NCBI GenBank assembly: GCA_036260935.1
Contig: DATALQ010000022.1
Span: 62,001-126,000, forward strand
Direction: 5' to 3'
Length of the DNA stretch: 64,000 bases
Origin: JAEYOM01 sp036260935
Lineage (GTDB): Bacteria > Bacillota > Clostridia > Acetivibrionales > DTU013
The notes below the pieces were generated by a model. The model was not told where the DNA came from, searched no databases, and saw nothing but the letters and a program-made list of their open reading frames with translations. The position numbers and the translations under genes are program-made. This document shows positions 43,045 through 52,600 of the stretch, piece after piece (within the stretch, counting starts at the first letter, position 1; every line of letters begins with the position of its first letter).

Positions 43045-45723
43045 TCATCTGAGTCGTTGCTCTGTTCGATAGAAATCCTTCCAGGGATCCTGACCGCCGA
43101 TCCTTTGCAGCGCGGCATCCATGTCGATACCGTCGGGGGCTGTTGTATCGAGCTCTTCCCATGTGATGGGCATTGAAACGCGTGCCCCTTTTCTGGCTCT
43201 TATGGAGTAGGGGGCTATACTCGTAGCGCCTCTGCCGTTTCGTATCCAATCTATGAATATCCTGTTTTTGCGTCTATCCTTTCTGACATTGCTTGTATAA
43301 CGGTCAGGCCACTTCTGTTCCATTACTTCTGCAATATGCCTTGCAAAGTCGTGAAAGGCATCCCATCCAACCGATGGTTTCAAGGGGACTACCACATGGT
43401 AACCCTTGCCCCCGCTGATCTTGAGAAACGAACTTAGGGATAGCTGGTCAAGAAGGCCCTTTACGTCTCTGACTCCCTGGCGGACTCTTTCGATATCCAT
43501 TCCTTCGTCAGGGTCCAGATCGAATACCATAATATCCGGCTTTTCCAAATCGTCCGCACGGCTGCCCCAGGTATGGAATTCCAGCGTGCCCATCTGTGCT
43601 TCGGATATGAGTCCTGAAGCATTCGTGATATAGAAGTAATCCTCTGTTTCTCCGCTGCCTGTCACGATCGGCATGATTTCGACACCTTTGGTGCCCGGTC
43701 CGGGGTGTTTTTTAAAGAAGCAGGCCTCGGATATTCCCTTGGGGCAGCGTACGATGCTGAGTATCCTGTTGCCCACATACGGCAGCATGCGCTCCGACAC
43801 CTTCGCATAATACCGTACCACGTCGGCTTTTTTGATTTCAGGATCGTCAAATAGCACCTTGTCCGGATTTGTTATCCTTATTCCTCCGATTGTTATGTTT
43901 TTACCCTTTACTGCCGTCGATTCCTCCGGATCCCTTCCGGTGAGCTGCTCCTCCCGCGGCTTTTTACCCGTCTGTACCTTACCTGCCTGTAACTCATCAA
44001 CGCTTACCTTATCTATCTTAGTTTCGTCCGCCCGTATCTTTTCAGCCATCTTCCTCTTCGACTGTTTATCCCTCGCCCGCAGCTTAGCCATCTGTGCCTT
44101 TTCTGCCCTCATCCCCTCCGATTGCGTCTCCTCCAACTGCATCTCCTCCGGCTGTGTATTCCCCGCCCGCACCTCATCGACCAGCGTTTCATTATCTGCG
44201 TCCTCTCTTCTTATATCCCGCGGAGCCTTATCCGTCCGAAGTCCCTTGAAGCTCGCCTGTCTCAGCATATTATCGCCGGTCCACTCCGCAAACTTGACTT
44301 CCGCAACCAGTACAGGTTCCAGCCAGGTGATTTTTTCATTTTTCTTAGTCGCCGGATTCCGCCTGAAGGGCGACGAGTCCCGCTTTATGCTTTCAAACTT
44401 CTTTCCGAGCTCTTTCATGCTCCGTTCGCCCAGACCTGTTCCGGCGCGCCCGGCGTAAACAAGTTCCTCTCCTTCGTATACGCCAAGGAGCAGCGAACTG
44501 ATTCCGCTCGTCTTTTTATCCGAAAGCATATATCCGCCAATGACGAATTCCTGCCTCGTATCGCACTTAAGCTTTATCCAGTCGCCGTTTCTTGTCCCGC
44601 TGTATACGGAATCGGCTTTTTTCCCTACCACGCCTTCCAGGTTTGCTTTACATGCCGCAAGAAACCCAGCCTTTCCGTTCCCTCTGACATGTTTGCTGTA
44701 ATACAGGCTTTTAGGCGAATCCTTCATAAGCGCTTCAAGCGTTTCTTTTCTTTCTGTCAGCCGCTTTCCTCTCAAATCCACTCCGTCCAATGCCAAAAGA
44801 TCGAAAATGGCATAGGTAAGGTTTTTACCCTCCGACTTCCTCATATAGCTCTGCAGAGCCTGAAAATCAGTCCTGCCCCTGGCATCGGCAATCACCATTT
44901 CACCGTCCAGAACCATTGTCCTCCCGGCAGACCAATCATTGAGAGAATTTGCGATATCCTGAAACTGTTTTGTATAATCTTTTCCGTTTCTTGTCATGAG
45001 ACGGACGCTGCCGCCTTCTATATAAGCCACGATCCTGTAACCGTCGTACTTGATTTCAAACAGCCAATCCTCACCCTCGGGGGCAGAGTTGACCAATTTG
45101 GCAAGCTGCACGCCGGCCTTGGCGAACGGATTCTTAGTGACAGTTATTTTAGGTTCCCCTCCTGCCTCAATTTCCTCCATGGTACGTCCGGTCCTGATAC
45201 TGGTACCGAGCCCGGAAATGCCGTCCTCAGGTTTGACATAATCATCCTTTTCCTTCAACAGAAGCCAGTTATCCTCAGGCTTATCCGTTTTTGCCTTCAA
45301 TCGGACCAAAGCCCATTTCCCCTTAAGCCTTTTCCCTTTCAAAACGAATTTGAGCGAACCCTTGTCAAGTCCTTCATCCACATTACCGTAGGGCTCCCAG
45401 TAACCTTCATCCCAGAGCATCACCGCCCCGCCGCCGTATTCGCCCTTGGGGATAGTCCCCTCGAAGTTCCTGTATTCCAGCGGATGGTCCTCCACATGCA
45501 CTGCAAGCCTCTTATCGCGGGTATCGTAGGAAGGCCCCTTGGGTATCGCCCAGCTCAAAAGCGCACCGTCCCATTCAAGCCGGAAGTCGTAGTGGTCTTT
45601 TCGGGCCAAATGGTGCTGGACGACAAACCTTAAACGCTCTTCAGGCTCTTCCTGTATGCCTGCAGGTTCGCCGGTCTTTTCAAAATCTCTTTTACGGTTA
45701 TATTCTTTCAATTCCTTAGCCAT
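43045..45723 (-). CDS. ligD: DNA ligase D: phosphoesterase, ligase and polymerase domains
   Basis: An 892-residue end-joining enzyme with three domains. Residues ~20-165 are the 3'-phosphoesterase (His44, His80; DHYDFRLEWDG and GTIPKGEYGGG). Residues ~205-500 are the ATP-dependent ligase with nucleotidyl lysine Lys225 (EIKYDGYR). Residues ~625-892 are the primase-like polymerase with DLDPDEG and SGGKGYHVVVPL. The order PE-Lig-Pol differs from the Pol-PE-Lig order of Mycobacterium. The linker at ~510-610 is a Glu/Lys/Arg-rich low-complexity stretch. No Ku gene occurs in the window. The start has GGGAGAG upstream. Confidence 0.95.
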   Translation of the reverse strand: MAKELKEYNRKRDFEKTGEPAGIQEEPEERLRFVVQHHLARKDHYDFRLEWDGALLSWAIPKGPSYDTRDKRLAVHVEDHPLEYRNFEGTIPKGEYGGGAVMLWDEGYWEPYGNVDEGLDKGSLKFVLKGKRLKGKWALVRLKAKTDKPEDNWLLLKEKDDYVKPEDGISGLGTSIRTGRTMEEIEAGGEPKITVTKNPFAKAGVQLAKLVNSAPEGEDWLFEIKYDGYRIVAYIEGGSVRLMTRNGKDYTKQFQDIANSLNDWSAGRTMVLDGEMVIADARGRTDFQALQSYMRKSEGKNLTYAIFDLLALDGVDLRGKRLTERKETLEALMKDSPKSLYYSKHVRGNGKAGFLAACKANLEGVVGKKADSVYSGTRNGDWIKLKCDTRQEFVIGGYMLSDKKTSGISSLLLGVYEGEELVYAGRAGTGLGERSMKELGKKFESIKRDSSPFRRNPATKKNEKITWLEPVLVAEVKFAEWTGDNMLRQASFKGLRTDKAPRDIRREDADNETLVDEVRAGNTQPEEMQLEETQSEGMRAEKAQMAKLRARDKQSKRKMAEKIRADETKIDKVSVDELQAGKVQTGKKPREEQLTGRDPEESTAVKGKNITIGGIRITNPDKVLFDDPEIKKADVVRYYAKVSERMLPYVGNRILSIVRCPKGISEACFFKKHPGPGTKGVEIMPIVTGSGETEDYFYITNASGLISEAQMGTLEFHTWGSRADDLEKPDIMVFDLDPDEGMDIERVRQGVRDVKGLLDQLSLSSFLKISGGKGYHVVVPLKPSVGWDAFHDFARHIAEVMEQKWPDRYTSNVRKDRRKNRIFIDWIRNGRGATSIAPYSIRARKGARVSMPITWEELDTTAPDGIDMDAALQRIGGQDPWKDFYRTEQRLR

Positions 45724-46052
45724 TGTTTTACTCTCCCTTTCGAGGTCGCCCTGAATTCAAAAGGTACGTTATTCTTTGTCCGTTAGTATGAAATATGGCC
45801 CGGGCTATTCTAAAAAACTATCGGATGATGCTTAGGTTTTGAAGATTTGAAAAGAATTATGACAGGCAAGAGTCCAGCAACAGCAAGCCGGTGCATTAAA
45901 GCTATGTATAATAACAGCTAACCTATGAGGTTACATAAAAAAACTAATAATTATAATTATTTGTATGGTATAATTACGCTATTATAGGTATGATTAACTT
46001 ATCAATCTAAATTACTGTAAACTTAACATCTCACAATAATAGGAGAGCATCT
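45724..46052. promoter_or_regulatory. Divergent region between ligD and the kinase operon
   Basis: This 329-bp region is A+T-rich. TAACCT-ATG-AGGTTA lies at 45919-45933, and a perfect 16-bp palindrome, AATAATTATAATTATT, at 45946-45961; it resembles in layout the one before pfkA. TATAAT at 45969-45974 is the likely -10 of the plus-strand operon, so the palindrome would cover the -35 area. No convincing ligD promoter was found. Confidence 0.45.
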
Positions 46053-47924
46053 ATGATCAGAGATCTGACCGCAGAATTTCTGCCCGAAAGCAGCTTGGAG
46101 TTCCCTGTCAAAGTTTTTCATGAAATTTTTCATCCGACCGGCGATTTTCAGCAAGGTAGTATTGTATTTATTCTTAATCCGAAAAGGATCAAACAGGAGG
46201 AATTGATGTTTTTACTCAAGTATGACGCCTGCTTTGTCTTTTACATCGGCGGAAATGACGAAGCAGCATCATATGAATCGCATCCCGTCAGGCTGCTGCT
46301 CAGTGATAAAAATGCAAACAGCCATCTTGAGAGGATCAAGGGCCTAAGGAAAAATATAGTTGAAATGAGCACGGTCAAGTACCGCAAATGGGATGTCCTT
46401 GGTATCACTACATCGTTCAGACAATTGTTCAGTATACGTAATATTGGTTATTGTTTCATGGAATATCCGGTGATTACGGAGAATACTTTTGATCTTGACG
46501 ATGTGTTTATACAGGAATCTTTAAAGTCCGCAAGTCCCGCGGCTATTATCTCAAAATACCTGCAGATAGCCGAACACGCGGATAGCTCCAAACTTGAGCA
46601 GATGAACAGAAGAAATGCCTTCCAAAAGGTTTTCAGCTTCTACAAAACAGGTAATGAAGACTACAGATTCCTTCTTGACCCGCAGGATGTCGAATTCCTT
46701 GTGGACGTATTGAAATTGGAGAGTCTGGCTGACAAGCCTTTATACAGAGCCGAGATAATAGGCGCACTCACCTCGGCCTGCTCCTATTTCATACATTCCG
46801 GATATCCGGACAGCTACGAAATTGTTTTGAAAAAACTGATGGAAACCATTCCGCCGGAAGGCTGCAAAACTGTCAGATACAAATACATTACTGAAAAAGA
46901 TCTCGAACAGATGAAAAGCTGCAATGCGTTTCTTTACTATCACCTGACCTGCAGAATTCCAAACCAATATTCCGTCTCCCTCCTCGATATGTATCTGACT
47001 GAAACCGATCATTCAAAAAGGCTGGAAATGGGAAGTACAATCGAAAAATGGCTGACTTATCTGAAGAACAGGATAATGGAGCTGTCACTTGCCCAGGTCA
47101 ACCTCCTGTGGGAATTCAAAAGAGATCAGGAAATCGGGGCGATGTCGGGAACGGTCGGTTTGCTCACCTTATACAAAAAAGTCCTCATGGAGGATGATAC
47201 GTCTGCCTACGGGGAGGCCGCGAATTACTTTAACAAGGCAATCGAATACGCCCATCCCGACGAAAGGAACAGGGACATAAACTATTACGTACAGTGCCGG
47301 CTGTCGGAAATCGTGGCTGCTTTCGCTTCAAGCAGAAGCCCAGGCGAAGGCTTCCAAAGAGAAATCGGCGAACTGGCAGGGCTATATGCGGGACGCTTTA
47401 CGGACCAAGGCGATATCAACGTATTTGATGTCATGTTCTCAGTGAACCTGGTCGTGCTTGGATACTTTTCGGAGGGAGAAGAAAGAGCGTTGGAGCTTTA
47501 TCGCAGGATCGGGCTCGACTGGGATCTTTTTGAGGAATTGTTCGACAAGCATTCACACCAATATTCAGCCCACCTTGCCTCAGGTTATTTGTTGATGGCG
47601 CCCAAGGTCCTTCTGAAGGACTTGAGTACGGATATATTTATAAAAAATTCCACAGGGTTTTTTGAACTTGACGATGAAAACCATGCGCCAAAGGAAATTA
47701 TGGATTTGATCGCTCTGAAATACATGATTTCTCACAGCTATTACATAAGTAATTCGGAAGAAGGCGGATTCCAAGAAACAATAGAGCGATACAGAAAAAT
47801 AATAAATGATTCGCCTCTGTATACGAAATGGTCGGATGCCTGCGGGGAATTTCTGGATGATTGCCTGAAGCGCTCCGCATCAGGATGGAAGGCACTCAAA
47901 CTGATATTCACCATTCCATACTAA
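46053..47924 (+). CDS. Uncharacterised 623-aa helical protein, first gene of the kinase operon
   Basis: A soluble protein of 623 residues with no signal peptide and no membrane span. It is mostly alpha-helical, with segments at ~330-600 that look like TPR-type pairs (such as YGEAANYFNKAIEYAHP and ERALELYRRIGLDWDL). I recognise no family. AGGAGAG precedes the ATG. A polytopic membrane protein and a giant Ser/Thr kinase follow at gaps of 27 and 21 bases, so all three are likely cotranscribed. A scaffold or kinase-substrate role would fit, but this is inference. Confidence 0.75.
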   Translation: MIRDLTAEFLPESSLEFPVKVFHEIFHPTGDFQQGSIVFILNPKRIKQEELMFLLKYDACFVFYIGGNDEAASYESHPVRLLLSDKNANSHLERIKGLRKNIVEMSTVKYRKWDVLGITTSFRQLFSIRNIGYCFMEYPVITENTFDLDDVFIQESLKSASPAAIISKYLQIAEHADSSKLEQMNRRNAFQKVFSFYKTGNEDYRFLLDPQDVEFLVDVLKLESLADKPLYRAEIIGALTSACSYFIHSGYPDSYEIVLKKLMETIPPEGCKTVRYKYITEKDLEQMKSCNAFLYYHLTCRIPNQYSVSLLDMYLTETDHSKRLEMGSTIEKWLTYLKNRIMELSLAQVNLLWEFKRDQEIGAMSGTVGLLTLYKKVLMEDDTSAYGEAANYFNKAIEYAHPDERNRDINYYVQCRLSEIVAAFASSRSPGEGFQREIGELAGLYAGRFTDQGDINVFDVMFSVNLVVLGYFSEGEERALELYRRIGLDWDLFEELFDKHSHQYSAHLASGYLLMAPKVLLKDLSTDIFIKNSTGFFELDDENHAPKEIMDLIALKYMISHSYYISNSEEGGFQETIERYRKIINDSPLYTKWSDACGEFLDDCLKRSASGWKALKLIFTIPY

Positions 47925-47951
47925 ACAACTGAATGCAACGGAGGATGACAA

Positions 47952-49610
47952 ATGCTTAATTCAACTGACACCCGGGCAACCGTAAAAACATTGTTCTTCT
48001 ACACAATTGCAATTACAATTTTCATTTTAGGTTTTGACGCTTTCAATCACCTGAGGTTTATTGCTGCAACTCCGCAGATCAAAGCAATATTAGCCCTGCT
48101 CCTTATTATTGCCATATCGTTTTTGAAAATTCCGACTGATTTCTCCTTTCTTATATGCGGTATCCTGGGCAGCTTCATAATGGGTATCCCTCTATCAAAA
48201 TACACTGAATTCCTGTATAAGGAGGCAAGTTCAACATCCATTTTCATGATGGCCGTTTCAGGAGCAGTTATTGCTGCGGTTTCACGTAACGATATCCTTG
48301 ATGCGCTTAAGCAGACCAATCGCGATATCGAACCTGAGAGGTATGCCGACCTGGAGCAGCAAGCCTCCGTATTCTGCCTTTTTTCAAGACTTCAGGGCTT
48401 CATACAAAAGGTTAAAAGAAAGTCACGTTTCCTGGCCGCAGTAGTATTTCTGCTGCAGAATGTGCTTTTATTCGTTTCCTCGGTGGTGGCCGCACAGACA
48501 TTTTCAGCCATGTTCAAATCCGGCAGAAAAAAATCCGCGGAGGAAACGTCGTATATAAACGCAGGTATCCTTTGTATGTGTGTATCCGGCTGCCTTCTTG
48601 TTTTCTTCTTTATGAAATCTCCCTGGTGGCTTTTCTTTTTGGGACTTGCAAAGGACGTTCCGGTAGAATTTCCGATTGCCGTACTGATATACGCGTTCTT
48701 TTCCTTTATACACGGATATCATCTTATAACAAAGGGTGAAAACCTGTCCTCAGCCGGGCAAGAGAAGGCAATGAACAAGCATCCTTTGGCGGGAAGACAT
48801 TTTCTCATTTACCTGGGCCTGATCGTCGTTTTCCTGGTATTCACACTTCCTGGAGCTATTTCATATATAGCGTCTGCGGATGCGGCCGCCAGCAGCGGAG
48901 GTGCCTATTCATCCTCCGATTATATCAACCTTGGCATTTCTCTTGCCTTTGTAATAATCGTGGCTGCAATCGTTGCGGCTGTGATAATAACCAGAAAGCT
49001 GATGCTTTCAAACAGGCTTGTACAGGGCAGCAACAATACGATCAATGAAATGAAGGATATCATTCTTGGGGACAAGGGAATCAAATCAGTTATCTCGCTT
49101 ATCATACTGGTTGTCACCATACTTTCCTTCCGAGACATGATCAAATTATGTGTAGGTTCTGCAGGAGGGGCCGCCCCTCAGGCAATGGGTCCGGAAAGCA
49201 TAACTCTGTTCGGCACCGATGGAATTGTCGCCATTTTCGGGTGCTTGGCAGTCTTGGCTGTCGTCGCCCTGATCGGGTGGATCCTTGGCTCGAACTTCGG
49301 TGCATTCAGTATCGGTTGGATCGTATTCGGTATAATTTCCGCAAAGGTTCCGGTATTGAACAACGAACAAGTCAAACGATGGGTTTTGGAAAGCATCATA
49401 CTGGTATCAACACTGTGCAACCAAACGTCGCCTCAATCCACGAATGCAGGGCCGCTCGTAGAAACCAAGGGAGAGCAGTCAAGGAACATACAGATCGGCG
49501 CCTGGAAGGCGAAGAGCTATCTGGGGCTTAGCGCTCTCAAGGTGCAGTCGGCCGCGGCCGTTGTATGCGTCATTGTATCGGGAGTTTTGACCGGTTTCGG
49601 CATCCGTTGA
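47952..49610 (+). CDS. Uncharacterised 552-aa polytopic membrane protein
   Basis: A membrane protein with about ten hydrophobic segments, in the ranges ~14-36, 43-80, 95-112, 162-185, 207-230, 240-260, 285-310, 325-350, 380-400, 425-470 and 530-550. A cytosolic loop at ~115-160 is rich in charged residues. I recognise no transporter or channel signature. GGAGG lies seven bases before the ATG. Its place between the helical protein and the kinase suggests a three-part membrane signalling complex. Function unknown. Confidence 0.75.
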   Translation: MLNSTDTRATVKTLFFYTIAITIFILGFDAFNHLRFIAATPQIKAILALLLIIAISFLKIPTDFSFLICGILGSFIMGIPLSKYTEFLYKEASSTSIFMMAVSGAVIAAVSRNDILDALKQTNRDIEPERYADLEQQASVFCLFSRLQGFIQKVKRKSRFLAAVVFLLQNVLLFVSSVVAAQTFSAMFKSGRKKSAEETSYINAGILCMCVSGCLLVFFFMKSPWWLFFLGLAKDVPVEFPIAVLIYAFFSFIHGYHLITKGENLSSAGQEKAMNKHPLAGRHFLIYLGLIVVFLVFTLPGAISYIASADAAASSGGAYSSSDYINLGISLAFVIIVAAIVAAVIITRKLMLSNRLVQGSNNTINEMKDIILGDKGIKSVISLIILVVTILSFRDMIKLCVGSAGGAAPQAMGPESITLFGTDGIVAIFGCLAVLAVVALIGWILGSNFGAFSIGWIVFGIISAKVPVLNNEQVKRWVLESIILVSTLCNQTSPQSTNAGPLVETKGEQSRNIQIGAWKAKSYLGLSALKVQSAAAVVCVIVSGVLTGFGIR

Positions 49611-49631
49611 GTAGAAAAATCACGTGCAGGT

Positions 49632-52600
49632 ATGGTGAGAAAAATGAATAATAGAGTTCCGGATTTATTACAGAGAAAAAGCACAATTTCGCAGCAGGAA
49701 TTTGTCAAGGAAGCCCTTGTCATACTTGAAAGCGATTTTCGAAAAATGGTTCTCTCCATGCTGGGAGAACTGGTGAGCAGCAATATTCATCTAAAATCAA
49801 TTTATCCGGAGATTGCAGCGCTTCAAAGGCCGTCCTGGGGATGCTGGAACGGATTGCTGCTCAGTCTTCTGCGGGCACGGCGGAATGTCATGAATTCAGG
49901 CACCCTGGCCGAGAGGGAGTCGATAGGCAAATGCCCGGGGCTCTCGGCGGCAGCCGGTGAAATGGAACAATCCGTCGAGATCGATGATGATAAATTCTTC
50001 GGAATACTCGAAAAATCAGGCTATATGAGCGCTTCTCAAAAACGTGCATCAAACCTGAAGGCTCGGGAGCTTTTTTCCATACCCATATTCTTCAGAAACA
50101 GGATTGCACATGACAACATCCAGGACGATAAGTGGTGGGAAGATGCGGCACACATTCTTTCGTACATTCTTCAATGGTACGCCGCCTCACCTTTTGACAG
50201 GTACAATTCTACTGTAACTGCCAACGAACCCTGGCTACAGGAGGAGTTCGGCGAATTCTGGTGTTATAACGGAGTAAGCACAAATAACGGCGAAAACGTA
50301 GTACATTATGTTTCACTCAGCGGTAAAAACAAAGTGGACACAGATAGAGCGGGCAGAATAATACTTGGGTTCAAAAAAATTCTGGGAGAAGAAGAGCTTC
50401 AGGAAGCAAATTTCAACAGGCTCTTGAACAAACTGGCACCAGAGGAACTGAAAGGCTTCATCCTTGGCGGCTACATGGTAGGTGAAAAGGCCGGTGAGGG
50501 CGGATTTGCCGATGTCTATAAGGGAGTCCAGCTAAGCACGGGCAGGAGAGTCGCTATTAAAGTGCTCAAGACCGGGCTTTCCGACTCTGATAAATTGAGA
50601 TTCCTGCATGAGGCAGAATATCTTTCGATGTTCGACCATCCGAATATTGCCAGGATATATGAGTATAACGAACAGCCCTGGAGAAAATCCCAACTATACG
50701 ACCTATCGGAAGAAAAGTGGTTTCAGGACTTCAGCAAAAGTCATGGAAGCATACTTACATTCATAGCAATGGAATGGATCGAGGGAAAAACTCTTGATGA
50801 TATTTACAAGGACCTTCACGACAATAAAAAAAGTCTGACCGAAAAAGAGATCGCCCGGTGGTTCTGTGACGCGGCGGGAGCGCTTGAGCTTATACATAAC
50901 GCAAATCTGATCCATCGTGATATAACGCCGAAAAATATAATGGTAACCGAAAATGGTATCGTCAAGCTCATGGATTTCGGCATATCACGCGCACAGTACG
51001 AAAACCGGACGGTCGTGACCTCTCATGGGAAAATGCTTGGCTCGGAGCCGTACATGTCCCCCGAACAATTGGATTATGAGCGTGCAAAAAATGAACTCGG
51101 GCCGAGAAGCGATATATACTCGTTGGGCGGAACCTTCTACGAGCTTTTTACGCGTGCACGCCTCTATAATCACAACAATGACGCCATATCGATCGCGACG
51201 GCAAGCGCGCAGAAAATGCGCGGAGAAAGGCCTGCAAATCCCGGGGCGGTAAACGGCAGCATATCCTGGGAGATATCTACAATACTTATGGGATGCCTTG
51301 AGAACGAGCCGGGAGACCGGTATCAGACCGCGCGCCAATTGAAGGAGGACATCCTGAGATTTCTCGAAGACATGCCGATAGAGTACAAAAAACCCGGGCT
51401 CATGAGGCGCATGCGGCTCATGTATAAAAGAAACCGTAGGATTGTCAGACTGACTGCGGCTTTTGTCCTTCTAGTCACAGTTATGACCGCGGTATATATA
51501 AATTCGCTGATAAGCGAAAGGATAAAGGTTGAAAACACCAACAAGCAGCTAACCCTTTTGAATTCAAAGCTCACCGACCAGATAGCGCTGACCGAGCAAC
51601 AGAGAAATCTGGCTGCCACAAACGAGGCAGAGGCAAAAAAACAACAAAAAACTGCTGAGGATAATGCCAAACTCGCAGAACAGAACGAAAACACGGCATT
51701 GAAGAACATGCTTGAAGCCCAAAAGCAAAAAGCCCTTGCTCAGTCCAATGAAAACCTGGCTTTGGCAAATGAGGCGAAAGCCACTGCCTCCATGCTGCTT
51801 GCGGAAAAAAATGAAAAAGAAGCAAATGAGCAGAGGGATACCGCCCTTGAAAACCAGTCGCGATATCTTGCAGGCATATCCAGTCAAACCCTAACTTCCG
51901 GAGACAGGACTCTTGCCATCCGACTGGCTCTTGCCGGATTGCCCTCGAATATCGGCAATCCGGACAGGCCCTTCGTTCCGGAGGCCATGAGCGCGCTTTC
52001 AGAGGCGCTGATCGACACTCGTCCGGCCAGAAGCATTTTGAGGCTTGATACACCTGCGCAAAGTGTTGCTGTGAGTTCAAACGGAAAGTACATAACGACG
52101 AAAAGCTCCTCCAATTACGACGCCATCAGGGTGTGGGAACTTTCCAGCGGTAAAGAAGCTGAAACTTTCAAGGACCTGAGGAGCAGCTGGAGCAATTCCT
52201 GTGTAAGCGACGACGGCAATACGATCGCAGTAATCGATCCACTCGGATATTATAATGATTCCGGCGACAATAACAGTTATGTCGCTAAAATATACGACGT
52301 GAACACGGGCAGGCTCATTAATGCAGTGGGCTTCTACGGCGGCTATAACAATTGTTCCCTGAGTCCCAGGGGAAGTGTTCTCATTCTAATAAATTCAGAC
52401 GGCGCCACCCGGACGCTGCTCAATGTGAAAAGCGGCAGGACATTGGCCAAGGCTATGGCGGAAGATATCGTATTCAGTCCTGACGAGGAGTATGCCCTGG
52501 AGTATAAGCAATACGTTTCGCCATACTACAGCATAAACCTGTATGATACCGGCTCTGACTTGTCCGACATGTCCTCATGGAAATCAAAGGGTATGCATCT

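Noticed and set aside
43950..44230. Repetitive DNA within ligD considered as a CRISPR-like or minisatellite array
   Set aside because: The units are irregular in length and sequence and keep the reading frame; they encode a charged low-complexity linker and lack spacer structure.
44122..45633. A 503-codon plus-strand frame opposite ligD
   Set aside because: Long antisense frame produced by codon bias in ligD; its translation is Phe/His/Pro-rich with no domain, while ligD has all three catalytic domains.
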